This document shows, one piece after another, positions 7,619 through 13,720 of a stretch of 16,146 nt of DNA. The stretch spans positions 1-16,146 of the forward strand of contig CALCMV010000344.1 of assembly GCA_937967535.1 (NCBI GenBank), in the 5' to 3' direction. A model generated the notes under the pieces. That model saw only the letters and a list, made by a program, of their open reading frames with translations, was not told where the DNA came from and ran no database searches. Source of the DNA: an uncultured Saprospiraceae bacterium (GTDB lineage: Bacteria > Bacteroidota > Bacteroidia > Chitinophagales > Saprospiraceae). Made by a program: the position numbers and the translations under genes. Numbering within the stretch: the first letter of the stretch is position 1; each line of letters starts with the position of its first letter.

Positions 7619-7718
7619 GCGAGATAGTACTCGTCTGACGAAGGTTTTTGTGAAATGTAGTGATTTGTCTCATAAAATATTCGCATTGAATAAAGGGATT
7701 CGTCTGACGAGTATTCGC
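7619..7718. repeat. Palindromic element 3
   Basis: TACTCGTCTGACGAA (7628-7642) and TTCGTCTGACGAGTA (7699-7713) are inverted copies with one mismatch. The similarity extends outward, with a small gap, to GCGAGA...(7619) and ...TTCGC (7718). Each arm is itself nearly palindromic (TCGTC-T-GACGA), the same architecture as elements 1 and 2. No ORF is present. Confidence 0.7.
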
Positions 7719-7833
7719 TTTAGAATGTCTTAGACCTTGGACAGAGGAAATTGGGGAATTTGGAAATGGTTTATCTCCATATTTTACAGAAATAATATTT
7801 GATAATTATTTGTTTGATGTGAAATACTAATAT

Positions 7834-7980
7834 GTTCGCCAATTTTGTCCCGATAATTATCAGGATGAATGAAAAATTTTAAATAATAAAAAATATTTAA
7901 TTTGTTAATTTTTAATTATCAAAGAAAAACAAAGTAAAATTTAAAGTAATTTATCATTCAAAATTCAAAATTTGGTGAAG
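7834..7980 (-). repeat. Dispersed intergenic repeat, copy A
   Basis: The segment has short inverted ends (GTTCGCCAATTTTG at the left, CAAAATTTGGTGAAG at the right) and includes a 52-bp core at 7891-7942. Its reverse complement aligns along almost its whole length with 10837-10990, and its core also aligns without gaps with 12709-12760. It includes a TCCCGATAATTATCAGGA palindrome at 7848-7865. It looks like a MITE or another non-coding repeat. Confidence 0.82.
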
Positions 7981-8034
7981 GCATTGAAATACTGACACTT
8001 ATTTTAAATAAAAGTTTGGTAAGCAATAGTAAGT

Positions 8035-8177
8035 CGGCGGACATTCACAAAATGTCAGGTAAAAATATTTTTACAATTTATTCAAATACAATATTTTACA
8101 CAATAAAAATAAAAAATATTTTAAAAAAATATAATATAAATGCACCTCGTCTGACATTTTAAAAATGTCCGTCGAGT
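8035..8177. repeat. Palindromic element 4
   Basis: The left arm (8038-8058, CGGACATT...AATGTCAG) and right arm (8151-8171, CTGACATT...AATGTCCG) are inverted copies differing at three bases. They enclose about 90 bp of almost pure A/T. Each arm also folds on itself (GACATT...AATGTC). The right arm continues outward into CTCGTCTGAC / GTCCGTCGAG, sharing the TCGTCTGAC word with element 3. Confidence 0.75.
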
Positions 8178-8302
8178 AAGAGCATTTTCCAAGCTGAAAA
8201 GCAAAAACATATATGATTTCCATATTTCATGGAAATTCATCATGCTAATGGTTTTACTATGTCTGATTTTTAGTACTGCAGATTTTGAGTAGCCGTGGTA
8301 AG
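8178..8302. other. Spacer downstream of truB
   Basis: This holds no gene. An inverted word (ATATGATTTCCATATTTCAT followed by GGAAATTCATCATGC) gives a weak hairpin at about 8211-8245 that might terminate truB transcription on the minus strand; no convincing T-tract follows. Confidence 0.3.
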
Positions 8303-8935
8303 TTATGTTCGTGCCTGAATCTTCTCCAAAACCTCAATCAATTCTTCCAAATCCCAAGCATCTTCCAATCGAAAATCACCAATCCGCGTCCTGCAAAGTG
8401 CTGTCAGATACGCGCCACTCCCCACAGCTTTTCCAAAATCATGCGCGAGCGAGCGTATATATGTCCCTTTACTGCATGTCACATCAAAATCAACATCGGG
8501 TAGTTCGATTCGGGTTAATTCAAAATTGTCAATGCGGACATTTCGGGGCTTCAATTCTATGGTTTTTCCTTTGCGTGCGGCTTTGTAGAGGCGTTGTCCA
8601 TCAACTTTAATGGCAGAATACATGGGCGGTATTTGCTCAATATCGCCGATGAATTGTGCGGTGTTTTCTTGCAATAGTTCCTTGCTAATATGGTCGGTAG
8701 AGTAATGGTGGTCGGCTTCGGTTTCAGCATCGTAAGAAGGCGTGGTTTTGCCTAAGTGGAGGGTGCCGGTGTAGGTTTTGTCCAGCCCTTGAAATTCGTT
8801 GAGTTTTTTGGTGAATTTTCCTGTACAAATAATGAGCAAACCCGTTGCCATCGGGTCAAGTGTACCGGCATGACCGACCTTGATGCGTTTCACCCCTGTG
8901 ATATGTCGCAGCCTATAACGGATTTTATTGACCAC
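8303..8935 (-). CDS. truB: tRNA pseudouridine(55) synthase TruB
   Basis: TruB converts U55 of tRNA to pseudouridine in the T-loop. From the GTG at 8933-8935 the product is 210 aa and includes the catalytic motif GHAGTLDPMATG (Asp27 in this numbering), DKTYTG, GDIEQIPPMYSAIKVDGQRLY and CSKGTYIRSLAHDFG, all diagnostic. The true N-terminus is almost certainly further upstream: the same frame continues with ETLLVNKPQSWTSFDVVNK, matching the first conserved strand of TruB, yet no ATG, GTG or TTG lies in frame between 8936 and the in-frame TAG at 9083-9085. The GTG given here is therefore only the first standard codon, and starting there would delete that strand. The gene follows uppP on the same strand, a common order in Bacteroidota. 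Confidence 0.93.
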   Translation of the reverse strand: MVNKIRYRLRHITGVKRIKVGHAGTLDPMATGLLIICTGKFTKKLNEFQGLDKTYTGTLHLGKTTPSYDAETEADHHYSTDHISKELLQENTAQFIGDIEQIPPMYSAIKVDGQRLYKAARKGKTIELKPRNVRIDNFELTRIELPDVDFDVTCSKGTYIRSLAHDFGKAVGSGAYLTALCRTRIGDFRLEDAWDLEELIEVLEKIQART

Positions 8936-9016
8936 ATCGAAGGAAGTCCAGCTTTGTGGTTTATTGACGAGTAGTGTTTCGCCTGTTTGGAAATTGAATG
9001 ATTGTGATGAGTTGAT
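8936..9016 (-). other. In-frame 5' extension of truB without a standard start codon
   Basis: Reading minus-strand codons in the truB frame from 9016 down to 8936 gives I-N-S-S-Q-S-F-N-F-Q-T-G-E-T, then LLVNKPQSWTSFD. The LLVNKP...WTSFD part is the conserved TruB N-terminal motif. Only ATC (9014-9016) and ATT (9077-9079) occur as near-standard starts. The region upstream is an 8-bp repeat whose copy number changes the frame. Confidence 0.75.
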
Positions 9017-9037
9017 GAGTTGATGAGTTGTAGTGTT
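9006..9037. repeat. Octamer array GATGAGTT
   Basis: Three perfect 8-bp units GATGAGTT (9006-9029) are followed by a degenerate GTAGTGTT. The array lies where the truB start codon would be expected. Since 8 is not a multiple of 3, a change of one unit would alter which upstream frame joins the gene. Confidence 0.8.
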
Positions 9038-9071
9038 GACGTAAAATGATTTTGTAAATCGTTTTACGTTA
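9038..9071. terminator. Hairpin between uppP and truB
   Basis: GACGTAAAATGATT and AATCGTTTTACGT form a 13-14 bp stem with one mismatch around a TTGTA loop, eight bases past the uppP stop codon. No uridine tract follows on the minus strand, so it may stabilise mRNA ends or attenuate rather than terminate fully. Confidence 0.5.
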
Positions 9072-9078
9072 CACCAAA

Positions 9079-9891
9079 TTAACTAATTAAAATACCGGAA
9101 ACAATAGCGATGATACCAACGATGAAACAATAAACAGCAAAATAAATCAGCTTGCCGCGTTTGACCAAATTTATCATCCAAGTACAAGCCAACAGACCCG
9201 ATAGGAATGCTGCGACAAAGCCCACCAAAAGCGGCATCACATCAAAATTAGCGGGAGGTGCTTCTGCCAAATCTTTGACTTTCAATAAAGTAGCTCCAAT
9301 AATTGGCGGCAAAACCATCAAGAAGGAAAACCGTGCAATTTTCGATTTATCCACACCCAATAATAAACCCGTCGCTATCGTACTACCCGAACGCGAGATA
9401 CCCGGCAAGACTGCCACCGCCTGTGCAAGACCTATAATAATAGCTTCTTTGAACGTAACGGCATGTCCTTCTTTACGAAGCCCCTCGGCATACTTGGTCA
9501 GGTAAAGCAATGCCCCTGTAACAAGCAACATACATCCGACCAAAACAATTTTGCGGTCAAAAAGTGCCTCTACGTGTTCCTCCAAAAGCAGACCAACGAT
9601 GCCTACGGGAATCATTGACAAGAGGATTTTGGCGGCAAATTTCGTCTCTTCATTCCATGCAAAACGAAATATACCGCGCAGGAGTTCCAAAATATCTTTC
9701 CGAAAAACGACGATAGTACTCAATACCGTCGCAAAATGAAGGATGACCGTAAAAAGGAGTTCATATTCATTATCGCCGGGGTCATAATTGAGCAATACTT
9801 TTCCGAGTTCGATATGTCCGCTACTGCTGACGGGCAAAAACTCTGTCAAGCCCTGCAAAATACCGAGTATCAATGCTTTAAGTAATTCCAT
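9079..9891 (-). CDS. uppP: Undecaprenyl-diphosphatase UppP (BacA)
   Basis: The 270-aa integral membrane protein has both BacA signatures: GLTEFLPVSSSGH (14-26) with the catalytic Glu17 region, and PGISRSGSTIATG (163-175) with the essential Arg/Ser. Eight or so hydrophobic segments follow the family pattern and the length is standard (E. coli 273 aa). It removes a phosphate from undecaprenyl diphosphate at the outer face of the inner membrane, recycling the lipid carrier for peptidoglycan and other surface polymers; high dosage gives bacitracin resistance in known cases. The start is the ATG at 9889-9891. A longer frame to 9942 only reads through the upstream heptamer array (producing RLPSTVYRPPSTV), so it is rejected. 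It lies between DUF3098 and truB on the same strand. Confidence 0.96.
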   Translation of the reverse strand: MELLKALILGILQGLTEFLPVSSSGHIELGKVLLNYDPGDNEYELLFTVILHFATVLSTIVVFRKDILELLRGIFRFAWNEETKFAAKILLSMIPVGIVGLLLEEHVEALFDRKIVLVGCMLLVTGALLYLTKYAEGLRKEGHAVTFKEAIIIGLAQAVAVLPGISRSGSTIATGLLLGVDKSKIARFSFLMVLPPIIGATLLKVKDLAEAPPANFDVMPLLVGFVAAFLSGLLACTWMINLVKRGKLIYFAVYCFIVGIIAIVSGILIS

Positions 9892-9895
9892 CTGT

Positions 9896-9971
9896 ACGGT
9901 AGATGGTGGACGGTAGACGGTAGACGGTAGACGAGGAATCATCGTCTGCCATCTACCATTTACCGTCTACC
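9896..9971. repeat. Inverted heptamer arrays between DUF3098 and uppP
   Basis: Six 7-bp units (ACGGTAG, ATGGTGG, ACGGTAG x3, ACGAGGA; 9896-9937) face four inverted units (GTCTGCC, ATCTACC, ATTTACC, GTCTACC; 9944-9971) across a six-base loop. The spacer is therefore almost one long hairpin. It fills the gap between the DUF3098 stop and the uppP start completely. Confidence 0.88.
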
Positions 9972-9972
9972 C

Positions 9973-10362
9973 TTATTTTTGTTTGAAGATAGCGAAGATT
10001 TCAAGACCAATACCGACTAAAACAAGGAAAGGTCCGAGTGTGACTCGCCTGAAATTGTAGATGATGTTGGGGTCCCAAGTTTCGGCATCAGGTTGTGCGC
10101 CTCCCATCATCATCAAATAGCCAAATAATATCAATCCTAGACCTGCCGCCATGAGTACATAGTTGGCGCGTCCGTAGAGCAATTCTTCCCCTTCTTCTTT
10201 GCTGACGTTAGCGCGTCCGCCCAAGCGTGAAACGGTTTTTTGTACCACTTTCTTCTTAGGTTCTAGGTCGGTCTTGGGGGTGGTGACTACTCGCTTTTTC
10301 TTGCCCGATGCCTCTGTGTTGGGCGTATCGGCTTTTCTCTTCTTGTATTGTTTTTTACTCAT
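9973..10362 (-). CDS. DUF3098 family membrane protein
   Basis: The 129-aa protein has a long, Lys-rich, low-complexity cytoplasmic N-terminus (1-60) and two transmembrane helices: about 68-87 (YVLMAAGLGLILFGYLMMM) and about 108-126 (LGPFLVLVGIGLEIFAIF). Between them is WDPNIIYNFRRVTLGP, the hallmark of DUF3098, a Bacteroidota family. In many relatives it sits between ftsX and uppP; here uppP follows, but upstream there is a repeat-rich spacer instead of ftsX. Its function is unknown; the gene neighbourhood suggests a role near cell division or envelope synthesis (inference). The N-terminal extension is longer than I would expect for the family. Confidence 0.9.
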   Translation of the reverse strand: MSKKQYKKRKADTPNTEASGKKKRVVTTPKTDLEPKKKVVQKTVSRLGGRANVSKEEGEELLYGRANYVLMAAGLGLILFGYLMMMGGAQPDAETWDPNIIYNFRRVTLGPFLVLVGIGLEIFAIFKQK

Positions 10363-10368
10363 ATTTGC

Positions 10369-10563
10369 AATGCTTAAATGCGATTATTCTACTGAACAGT
10401 GATTTTATTTAAATTATAATAAATCCTTGTTCGGTAGAATAAATGCGATAATGCTTAAATGTTTTTGATGCGTGAATGAATGAATTATGGCTACCCGTCT
10501 AAGTTTACAAAATCAAAAATTACTCAATTCATTACCATTTAAGCATTTCATCATTCAAGCATT
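10369..10563. repeat. Composite inverted-word block upstream of DUF3098
   Basis: AATGCTTAAATG occurs directly at 10369-10380 and 10450-10461, and inverted at 10536-10547 (CATTTAAGCATT) and 10552-10563 (CATTCAAGCATT). Between the first pair lies a hairpin (10386-10398 with 10428-10440; ATTCTACTGAACA / TGTTCGGTAGAAT, one mismatch) with an AT-rich loop. Between the second pair is the dispersed 19-bp word (10488-10506). The DUF3098 promoter must lie inside or before this block. Confidence 0.75.
10488..10506 (+). repeat. Dispersed 19-bp repeat, copy 2
   Basis: This is TGGCTACCCGTCTAAGTTT, one base different from 7596-7614. It sits at the centre of an inverted-word pair. Confidence 0.65.
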
Positions 10564-10836
10564 AACTACGCAAAGTTAAGATAATAGCGCGGATTTCATA
10601 GTGAGCTTATATGGGCTTTACTTCATTGAAATGCTTTTTTTTAAAAAAGTAACACTATAATGTAATAATTCTATATTTTTTTTGTCACAAAACACGCTTA
10701 TATAGCCAAATTATGTTTAGATTTGGCATTGACAAAATAACCATTTGAAAGAGGCTTGAATTTATAACAAGATAGGAGTAAGAATTATTTTCCAAAAAAT
10801 ACATAAGATAAAGCAAAAAACATACTTGATTAATGT
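10564..10836. other. AT-rich spacer with no recognised content
   Basis: No gene, hairpin or repeat beyond homopolymer runs was recognised. A 62-codon minus-strand frame that starts at 10873 is low in complexity and runs into the dispersed repeat, so it is not called. Confidence 0.5.
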
Positions 10837-10990
10837 CTTCGCCAAATTTTGAATTATGAATTTTGAATAACAAATGAATTTAAATTTCACTTTGTTTTCT
10901 ACTGATAATTAACAATTAATAAATTAAATATTTCTTATCATTCAAAATTTTTCATTCATCCCGATAATTATCGAGACAAAATTGGCGAAC
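10837..10990 (+). repeat. Dispersed intergenic repeat, copy B
   Basis: Inverted ends (CTTCGCCAAATTTTG at 10837, CAAAATTGGCGAAC at 10990) enclose a 52-bp core at 10882-10933. The whole unit is the reverse complement of 7834-7980, with high similarity by eye. It includes a CCCGATAATTATCGAGA palindrome at 10960-10976. No ORF is present. Confidence 0.85.
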
Positions 10991-11063
10991 AGACTAACTT
11001 GATGTATTGGCAATTTTTGAGAGTAAATCATTCTCTATTTTTAAATCGTATTTTATAAATTAA

Positions 11064-11165
11064 GAGCAAGAACAAGAACAAGCTAAACTTATTTTTAGTA
11101 GAAAAACTAATTTCCGTTATCACAAATAAATTTAAACTTGGACTTGGACTTGGACTTAAACTTAA
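11064..11165. repeat. Hexamer arrays upstream of the L-domain gene
   Basis: CAAGAA-type hexamers (11064-11082) are followed by five ACTTGG/ACTTAA hexamers (11136-11165). The second array ends 11 bases before the start codon of the L-domain gene. The two arrays have opposite purine strands, so they are roughly but not precisely inverted. Confidence 0.65.
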
Positions 11166-11176
11166 TCTGTTTTTTT

Positions 11177-12640
11177 ATGAAAAACCAATTATTTTTACCT
11201 ATTCTTTTTCTTTTAACCTCATTGGTTTATCAGGTTCAGGCACAACAATGTCCTACGGGAGATGTAGTTTTGGCTACGCAAGCACAAGTTGACAACTTTG
11301 TAGCAAACCATCCGACATGCCAGAACTTGTCGGGCAACCTAACCATTGGAGGGGCAAGCCAAGGTAGCCTTTCGGATATCACGGATATATCGGGCTTGCA
11401 GTTGACATCTATTGGCGGTAGTTTGAGGATTCAACACAATCCTATGTTGGCTAGTTTGGATGGCTTGGATATGCTGACCTCTGTAACCGCCGGGCTTGTG
11501 ATATTCAATAATGATTTATTGACAGACTTGACGGGCTTAGATGCACTTACTTTTATTGGTAAAAATCTTACTATCACCAGCAATGATGCACTGACTAGCC
11601 TTACAGGGCTAAATGCCTTGACCAACGTAGTAAGTATCAATATCAGTTTCAATCCTATGCTTGCTTCGCTGACAGGATTAGAAGGAATTACTTCTATACC
11701 GGGTTTCCTTAACATTGAAAGCAATGGAATCACCAGCATGGCAGGTTTGGACAATCTTGAGTTCATAGGCAGTGATTTTGATATTACAAACAACATTAAT
11801 TTGTTAAGTCTCGATGGTTTGGAAAATTTGATGGCTATTCAAGGAAGTTTTCGCATGTTCGGCAATATCCAATTGACAAGTATTGAGGGATTGGTCAGCT
11901 TGGTAGATATTTGTGGACAATTTCAAATGTTCAAGCATGTAGTCACCGACTGTGCCATTGGAATTATGTGTGTGCTTACACAAGATGAAAATTTCAACCA
12001 ATTTATTCAGACCGACGGCATGACATGTTCGAGTGCCACACAAATTATGGCAGACTTACAGGCTGCCGGTATTGACTGCGAAGCCGCCGAAGCCGCAGCA
12101 GTAGTGTGTAATCCGCTTTCTGCCGAATTGGTGCGTTTGGATGTTCGCTTAGAGGGCAGAACCGCCATTCTTGAATGGGAAACTGCTACCGAAACCAACA
12201 ATCAAGGCTTCCAAATTCAGAGAAGCAGAGACGGTTTTGAGTGGAAAACCATTGGATGGCAAGAGGGTAATGGCACTTCCAGCACTCCGAATACCTACAG
12301 TTACACAGATTATAATACCTATCGCGGTATCAATTCCTATCGCCTGCAACAAATAGATTTTAACGGTTCATTTACGTATTCGCCTGCGGTGGTTATTGAG
12401 ACAAATGCTGTCAATACTATTGATGTTTATCCTAATCCTGCAAGCGATTTCCTTATTGTATCCGGTCTGGATGGACGCACAATGGACGAGGTAATTATTC
12501 ACGATATTAATGGAAAAGAAGTATTGAGATTAGAGGACGCTGATAATATAATAGATATTTCCAATCTTGACCCGGGTATGTATGTAGCAGTTATTATTGC
12601 AGGTTTTGATGAAAAATTTGTGAAATTAGTGATTGAGTGA
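11177..12640 (+). CDS. Secreted leucine-rich L-domain protein with T9SS type A sorting domain
   Basis: The 487-aa product starts at the ATG at 11177, which gives a clean signal peptide (MKNQLFLPILFLLTSLVYQVQA, cleavage before QQC); the upstream frame only translates the ACTTGG array. Residues about 40-290 are leucine-rich repeats of about 22-24 residues with the pattern L-x-x-L-x-G-L-x-x-L-T-x-I, resembling Receptor L-domain repeats. Two Cys-rich spots follow (CAIGIMC; near CEAAEAAAVVC). Residues about 325-400 resemble the fibronectin III-like module with LEWETATETNNQGFQIQRS that often precedes sorting domains in Bacteroidota. The last 75 residues begin TIDVYPNPASDFLIV and end KLVIE, a classic type A T9SS tag. 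It is likely attached to or released from the outer surface, probably for adhesion or ligand binding (inference). Confidence 0.92.
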   Translation: MKNQLFLPILFLLTSLVYQVQAQQCPTGDVVLATQAQVDNFVANHPTCQNLSGNLTIGGASQGSLSDITDISGLQLTSIGGSLRIQHNPMLASLDGLDMLTSVTAGLVIFNNDLLTDLTGLDALTFIGKNLTITSNDALTSLTGLNALTNVVSINISFNPMLASLTGLEGITSIPGFLNIESNGITSMAGLDNLEFIGSDFDITNNINLLSLDGLENLMAIQGSFRMFGNIQLTSIEGLVSLVDICGQFQMFKHVVTDCAIGIMCVLTQDENFNQFIQTDGMTCSSATQIMADLQAAGIDCEAAEAAAVVCNPLSAELVRLDVRLEGRTAILEWETATETNNQGFQIQRSRDGFEWKTIGWQEGNGTSSTPNTYSYTDYNTYRGINSYRLQQIDFNGSFTYSPAVVIETNAVNTIDVYPNPASDFLIVSGLDGRTMDEVIIHDINGKEVLRLEDADNIIDISNLDPGMYVAVIIAGFDEKFVKLVIE

Positions 12641-12646
12641 GGGTTA

Positions 12647-12785
12647 ATGAGTGAATTTTAAATGAGTGAATGAGTGAATGAGTGAATTTTGAATGAGTGA
12701 ATATTTTTAAATTTCACTTTGTTTTTTACTGATAATTATTAATTAATAAATTAAACATTTTTATCATTCACTCATTCACTCATTT
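12647..12785 (+). repeat. Dispersed intergenic repeat core, copy C, with inverted octamer arms
   Basis: Five ATGAGTGA octamers (12647-12700, spaced by ATTTTAA or ATTTTGA) lead into the 52-bp core at 12709-12760, followed by two inverted TCATTCAC units (12764-12779). The core matches copy B at 48 of 52 bases by eye, without gaps, but the arms are built from a different word than in copies A and B. Confidence 0.85.
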
Positions 12786-12848
12786 TAAAAATAAATATAG
12801 AATTTCCAAAACTCGGTGTGTTTTTTGTGAGGCGGTATATTTCACAAA

Positions 12849-12916
12849 GTTTATTAAATTTATTGTGTCCATGCACTTATGAACCCAATAAACTCGATAA
12901 ACTCAATAAACTAAAC
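12849..12916. repeat. Inverted ATAAACT words before the lipoprotein gene
   Basis: Three 9-bp units (ATAAACTCG, ATAAACTCA, ATAAACTAA; about 12890-12916) precede the lipoprotein ATG. The facing sequence AGTTTATTAAATTTATTG (from about 12849) is the inverted word. The array reads through as NKLDKLNKLNK in the upstream frame, which explains the spurious longer ORF. Confidence 0.65.
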
Positions 12917-12919
12917 AAG

Positions 12920-13591
12920 ATGCACAACTTACTTAAATTATCATTTTTTTTATTTGCAATAATTTTATTATCAAATGCTTGTAAAGACGATGAAACGACT
13001 AATCCTGAAAGCCGCGACGATTTTTTTATCGCCGACTTTGATGGGGCAGAAAAAAATCTGACTTTCTCGACCAATTCCTATAACATCACCTTTGTAGCCC
13101 AAAATGCAGAAACTTTTGATTCTACCGGAACGTTGGTGAGCTTTACCAAAGGTCCGGGGGCAAAACTATCGCAAGATACCTTATTGGCTACATTTCTCGG
13201 TGGATTGGATTTTAAAACTAATGAAAGTGTTACTATGTTTTTCGGACAAAATGTATTCACCGAACGCGAATGGACACTCGACAGCCTCAATAATTTTAAC
13301 GCCATTTTCCAAACAGGCACCTATCCATACATGGACGGCGATACCGCAAATGCAGCAATTCCCGGCATAGAAATTCGCTGGACAGATGAGGACCTAAAGA
13401 CATGGTCTACGCTCAACGGTACGCAGTCCGGCAGCAGTTTCAACCTCAGCAAAACAGAACCTTTTACCACATCCGATGGAGATTTTCAAAACAAAGTAGA
13501 CGGCACATTCAATTGCAAACTTTACGATACCGCAGGCAATAGTATCAATCTCACCAACGGTACATTTTTTATGACCTTCCAAATATTATAG
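12920..13591 (+). CDS. Uncharacterised surface lipoprotein
   Basis: The 223-aa product has a type II signal peptide (MHNLLKLSFFLFAIILLSNAC) with lipobox LSNA-Cys21. The residues after the Cys are KDDE, which fits the lipoprotein export signal (K followed by acidic residues) that directs Bacteroidota lipoproteins to the cell surface. The rest is beta-rich and polar: ITFVAQNAETF, LATFLGGLDFKTNESVTMFF, GIEIRWTDEDLKTWSTLNGTQ and a C-terminal VDGTFNCKLYDTAGNSINLTNGTFFMTFQIL, an arrangement similar to the small calycin/DUF-like lipoprotein domains of this phylum. I do not recognise a family. The start at 12920 is selected because it begins the signal peptide; the frame extends to 12818 only through a tandem repeat. 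It lies 130 bp upstream of the rlmI-like gene. Confidence 0.85.
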   Translation: MHNLLKLSFFLFAIILLSNACKDDETTNPESRDDFFIADFDGAEKNLTFSTNSYNITFVAQNAETFDSTGTLVSFTKGPGAKLSQDTLLATFLGGLDFKTNESVTMFFGQNVFTEREWTLDSLNNFNAIFQTGTYPYMDGDTANAAIPGIEIRWTDEDLKTWSTLNGTQSGSSFNLSKTEPFTTSDGDFQNKVDGTFNCKLYDTAGNSINLTNGTFFMTFQIL

Positions 13592-13720
13592 GATTTTTGA
13601 TTGAGTGATTTTTGATTGAATTTGCTAGTGTAGAGGATGTAATAATAGCTTGAATTTTACTTCGTAAAATTCTTAGTAACTTCGCGCAGCGAAATCAAAA
13701 ATCAAAAATCACTCAATTCA
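13592..13720. repeat. Inverted-word spacer between the lipoprotein and rlmI genes
   Basis: Two GATTTTTGATTGAGT-type 15-bp units (13592-13621) start right after the lipoprotein stop codon. Inverted versions (AATCAAAAATCAAAAATCAC, 13692 to about 13715) run up to the rlmI start codon. Between them are small palindromes GAATTTTAC/GTAAAATTC (13652-13672) and TTCGC/GCGAA (13681-13693), which may serve as a terminator for the lipoprotein gene. Confidence 0.75.

Noticed and set aside
9892..9942. Longer uppP start
   Set aside because: The additional 17 codons only translate the ACGGTAG array; the BacA family begins at the ATG at 9891.
10685..10873. 62-codon minus-strand frame in the spacer
   Set aside because: Low complexity, and its first codons lie in dispersed repeat copy B; no signal or domain is visible.
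11138..11176. Longer start for the L-domain protein
   Set aside because: A TTG start inside the ACTTGG array; the signal peptide begins at ATG 11177.
12818..12919. Longer lipoprotein start
   Set aside because: It would bury the signal peptide and translate the ATAAACT array as a tripeptide repeat.
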